A program made the translations under genes and the position numbers. A DNA stretch of 64,000 nucleotides from Verrucomicrobiia bacterium (GTDB lineage Bacteria > Verrucomicrobiota > Verrucomicrobiia > Limisphaerales > Pedosphaeraceae), in NCBI GenBank assembly GCA_036268055.1, contig DATAUW010000018.1:186001-250000 (forward strand), written 5' to 3'. Within the stretch, counting starts at the first letter, position 1. Each line of letters opens with the position of its first letter. Positions 63,588-64,000 of the stretch are shown here, piece after piece. The notes below the pieces were generated by a model, which was not told the DNA's origin, did no database searches, and was given only the letters and a program-made list of their open reading frames with translations.

Positions 63588-64000
63588 ATGACGGATGGTG
63601 AATTCATGAAAATGGCCTTGCGGCTGGCGCGGCGCGCGTACGGGCGGACGTCACCGAACCCGATGGTGGGCGCGGTGCTGGTTAAGCGCGGGCGCGTGAT
63701 CGGGCGGGGGTGGCATCATCGCGCCGGACGGCCGCATGCGGAAATTGAAGCGTTGCGTGATGCTCAGTCGAATGGCGCGAGCGCGAACGGGGCCACGCTT
63801 TATGTCACGCTGGAGCCGTGTTGCACGCATGGGCGGACGCCGCCGTGCACGGAGGCGATCATCGCGGCGGGAATTAAAAAAATTGTGGTGGCGACGATTG
63901 ATCCGAATCCGGCGCATGCGGGACGGGCATTTAATATTTTGGGGCGAGCAGGAATCGAAGTGGTGGAGGGTGTTCGCGCGGAGGAAGCTGAGAAGTTGAA
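63588..64000 (+). CDS. ribD: RibD, deaminase domain (3' end outside the window)
   Basis: The first 137 codons of the bifunctional riboflavin enzyme (pyrimidine deaminase and reductase). Visible: TSPNPMVGAVLVKRG; the zinc site HAEIEAL (H50, catalytic E52) and EPCCTHGRTPPC (C78, C87); and IDPNPAHAGRAFNILGRAGI. The start ATG 63588 is preceded by an in-frame GTG. The reductase domain would lie beyond the right edge. Confidence 0.93.
   Translation, partial: MTDGEFMKMALRLARRAYGRTSPNPMVGAVLVKRGRVIGRGWHHRAGRPHAEIEALRDAQSNGASANGATLYVTLEPCCTHGRTPPCTEAIIAAGIKKIVVATIDPNPAHAGRAFNILGRAGIEVVEGVRAEEAEKL

Noticed and set aside
1-64000. CRISPR arrays
   Set aside because: No regular direct repeats with spacers seen; the only repeats are dispersed palindromes.

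Overview
The window looks like chromosomal DNA of a Verrucomicrobiota bacterium, most like the Pedosphaera/Limisphaerales group. This is inferred from gene style, not from a marker gene. The style includes three prepilin-like proteins of the H-X9-DG type, a PEP-CTERM protein, several very large secreted proteins built from LamG, Ig-like, lectin, lamin-tail and autotransporter-repeat modules, many glycoside hydrolases, and GC-rich palindromic repeats between genes.

Left end (1-6.5 kb): an accessory patch. It starts with a tightly packed minus-strand module of membrane and secreted proteins ending in a P-loop ATPase (1-1567), possibly a filamentous-phage (inovirus-like) remnant. Two truncated genes meet tail to tail near 1925. 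Then come an AbiEii/AbiEi toxin-antitoxin pair with a palindromic operator, a small HTH-like protein, an unusual zinc-knuckle SDR protein and a tRNA-Leu(UAA).

6.5-13.4 kb: an AraC regulator and an SDR on the minus strand, then a plus-strand pair: a secreted CBM9-transglutaminase-alpha/beta-hydrolase fusion and a GntR/LacI-type regulator. 13.4-14.2 kb is a repeat island containing a 143-bp MITE-like insertion with a 9-bp target duplication.

14.2-42.6 kb: the secretome region. Two prepilins neighbour giant secreted proteins. There is also a CefD-like aminotransferase, an S53 (sedolisin) peptidase and three neighbouring giants at 25.5-42.6 kb. These three share a tandem module of about 200 residues, and their other parts are LamG/lectin, a GH76 alpha-mannanase, and a CotH-like/lamin-tail protein. 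Six secreted proteins of the window share a related C-terminal module ending in an FYR-like motif, possibly a sorting domain.

42.6-47.4 kb: stress functions. A flavoprotein disulfide reductase and a protoglobin are divergent from a truncated haemoglobin. An Ada-AlkA fusion repair protein is divergent from an O6-alkylguanine methyltransferase, with a 32-bp palindrome between them.

47.7-53.7 kb: a third prepilin, a LamG/autotransporter-repeat protein and a clan-D (alpha-galactosidase-like) glycosidase. 53.7-61.5 kb is a compact L-fucose utilisation operon on the minus strand: GH29 fucosidase, sodium/solute symporter, lipoprotein mutarotase, dehydrogenase, dehydratase and lactonase, with a divergent AraC regulator. 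The fucosidase promoter region closely resembles the one upstream of the PEP-CTERM gene at 61.6-62.3 kb. The window ends with an STN-like exported protein and the 5' part of ribD.
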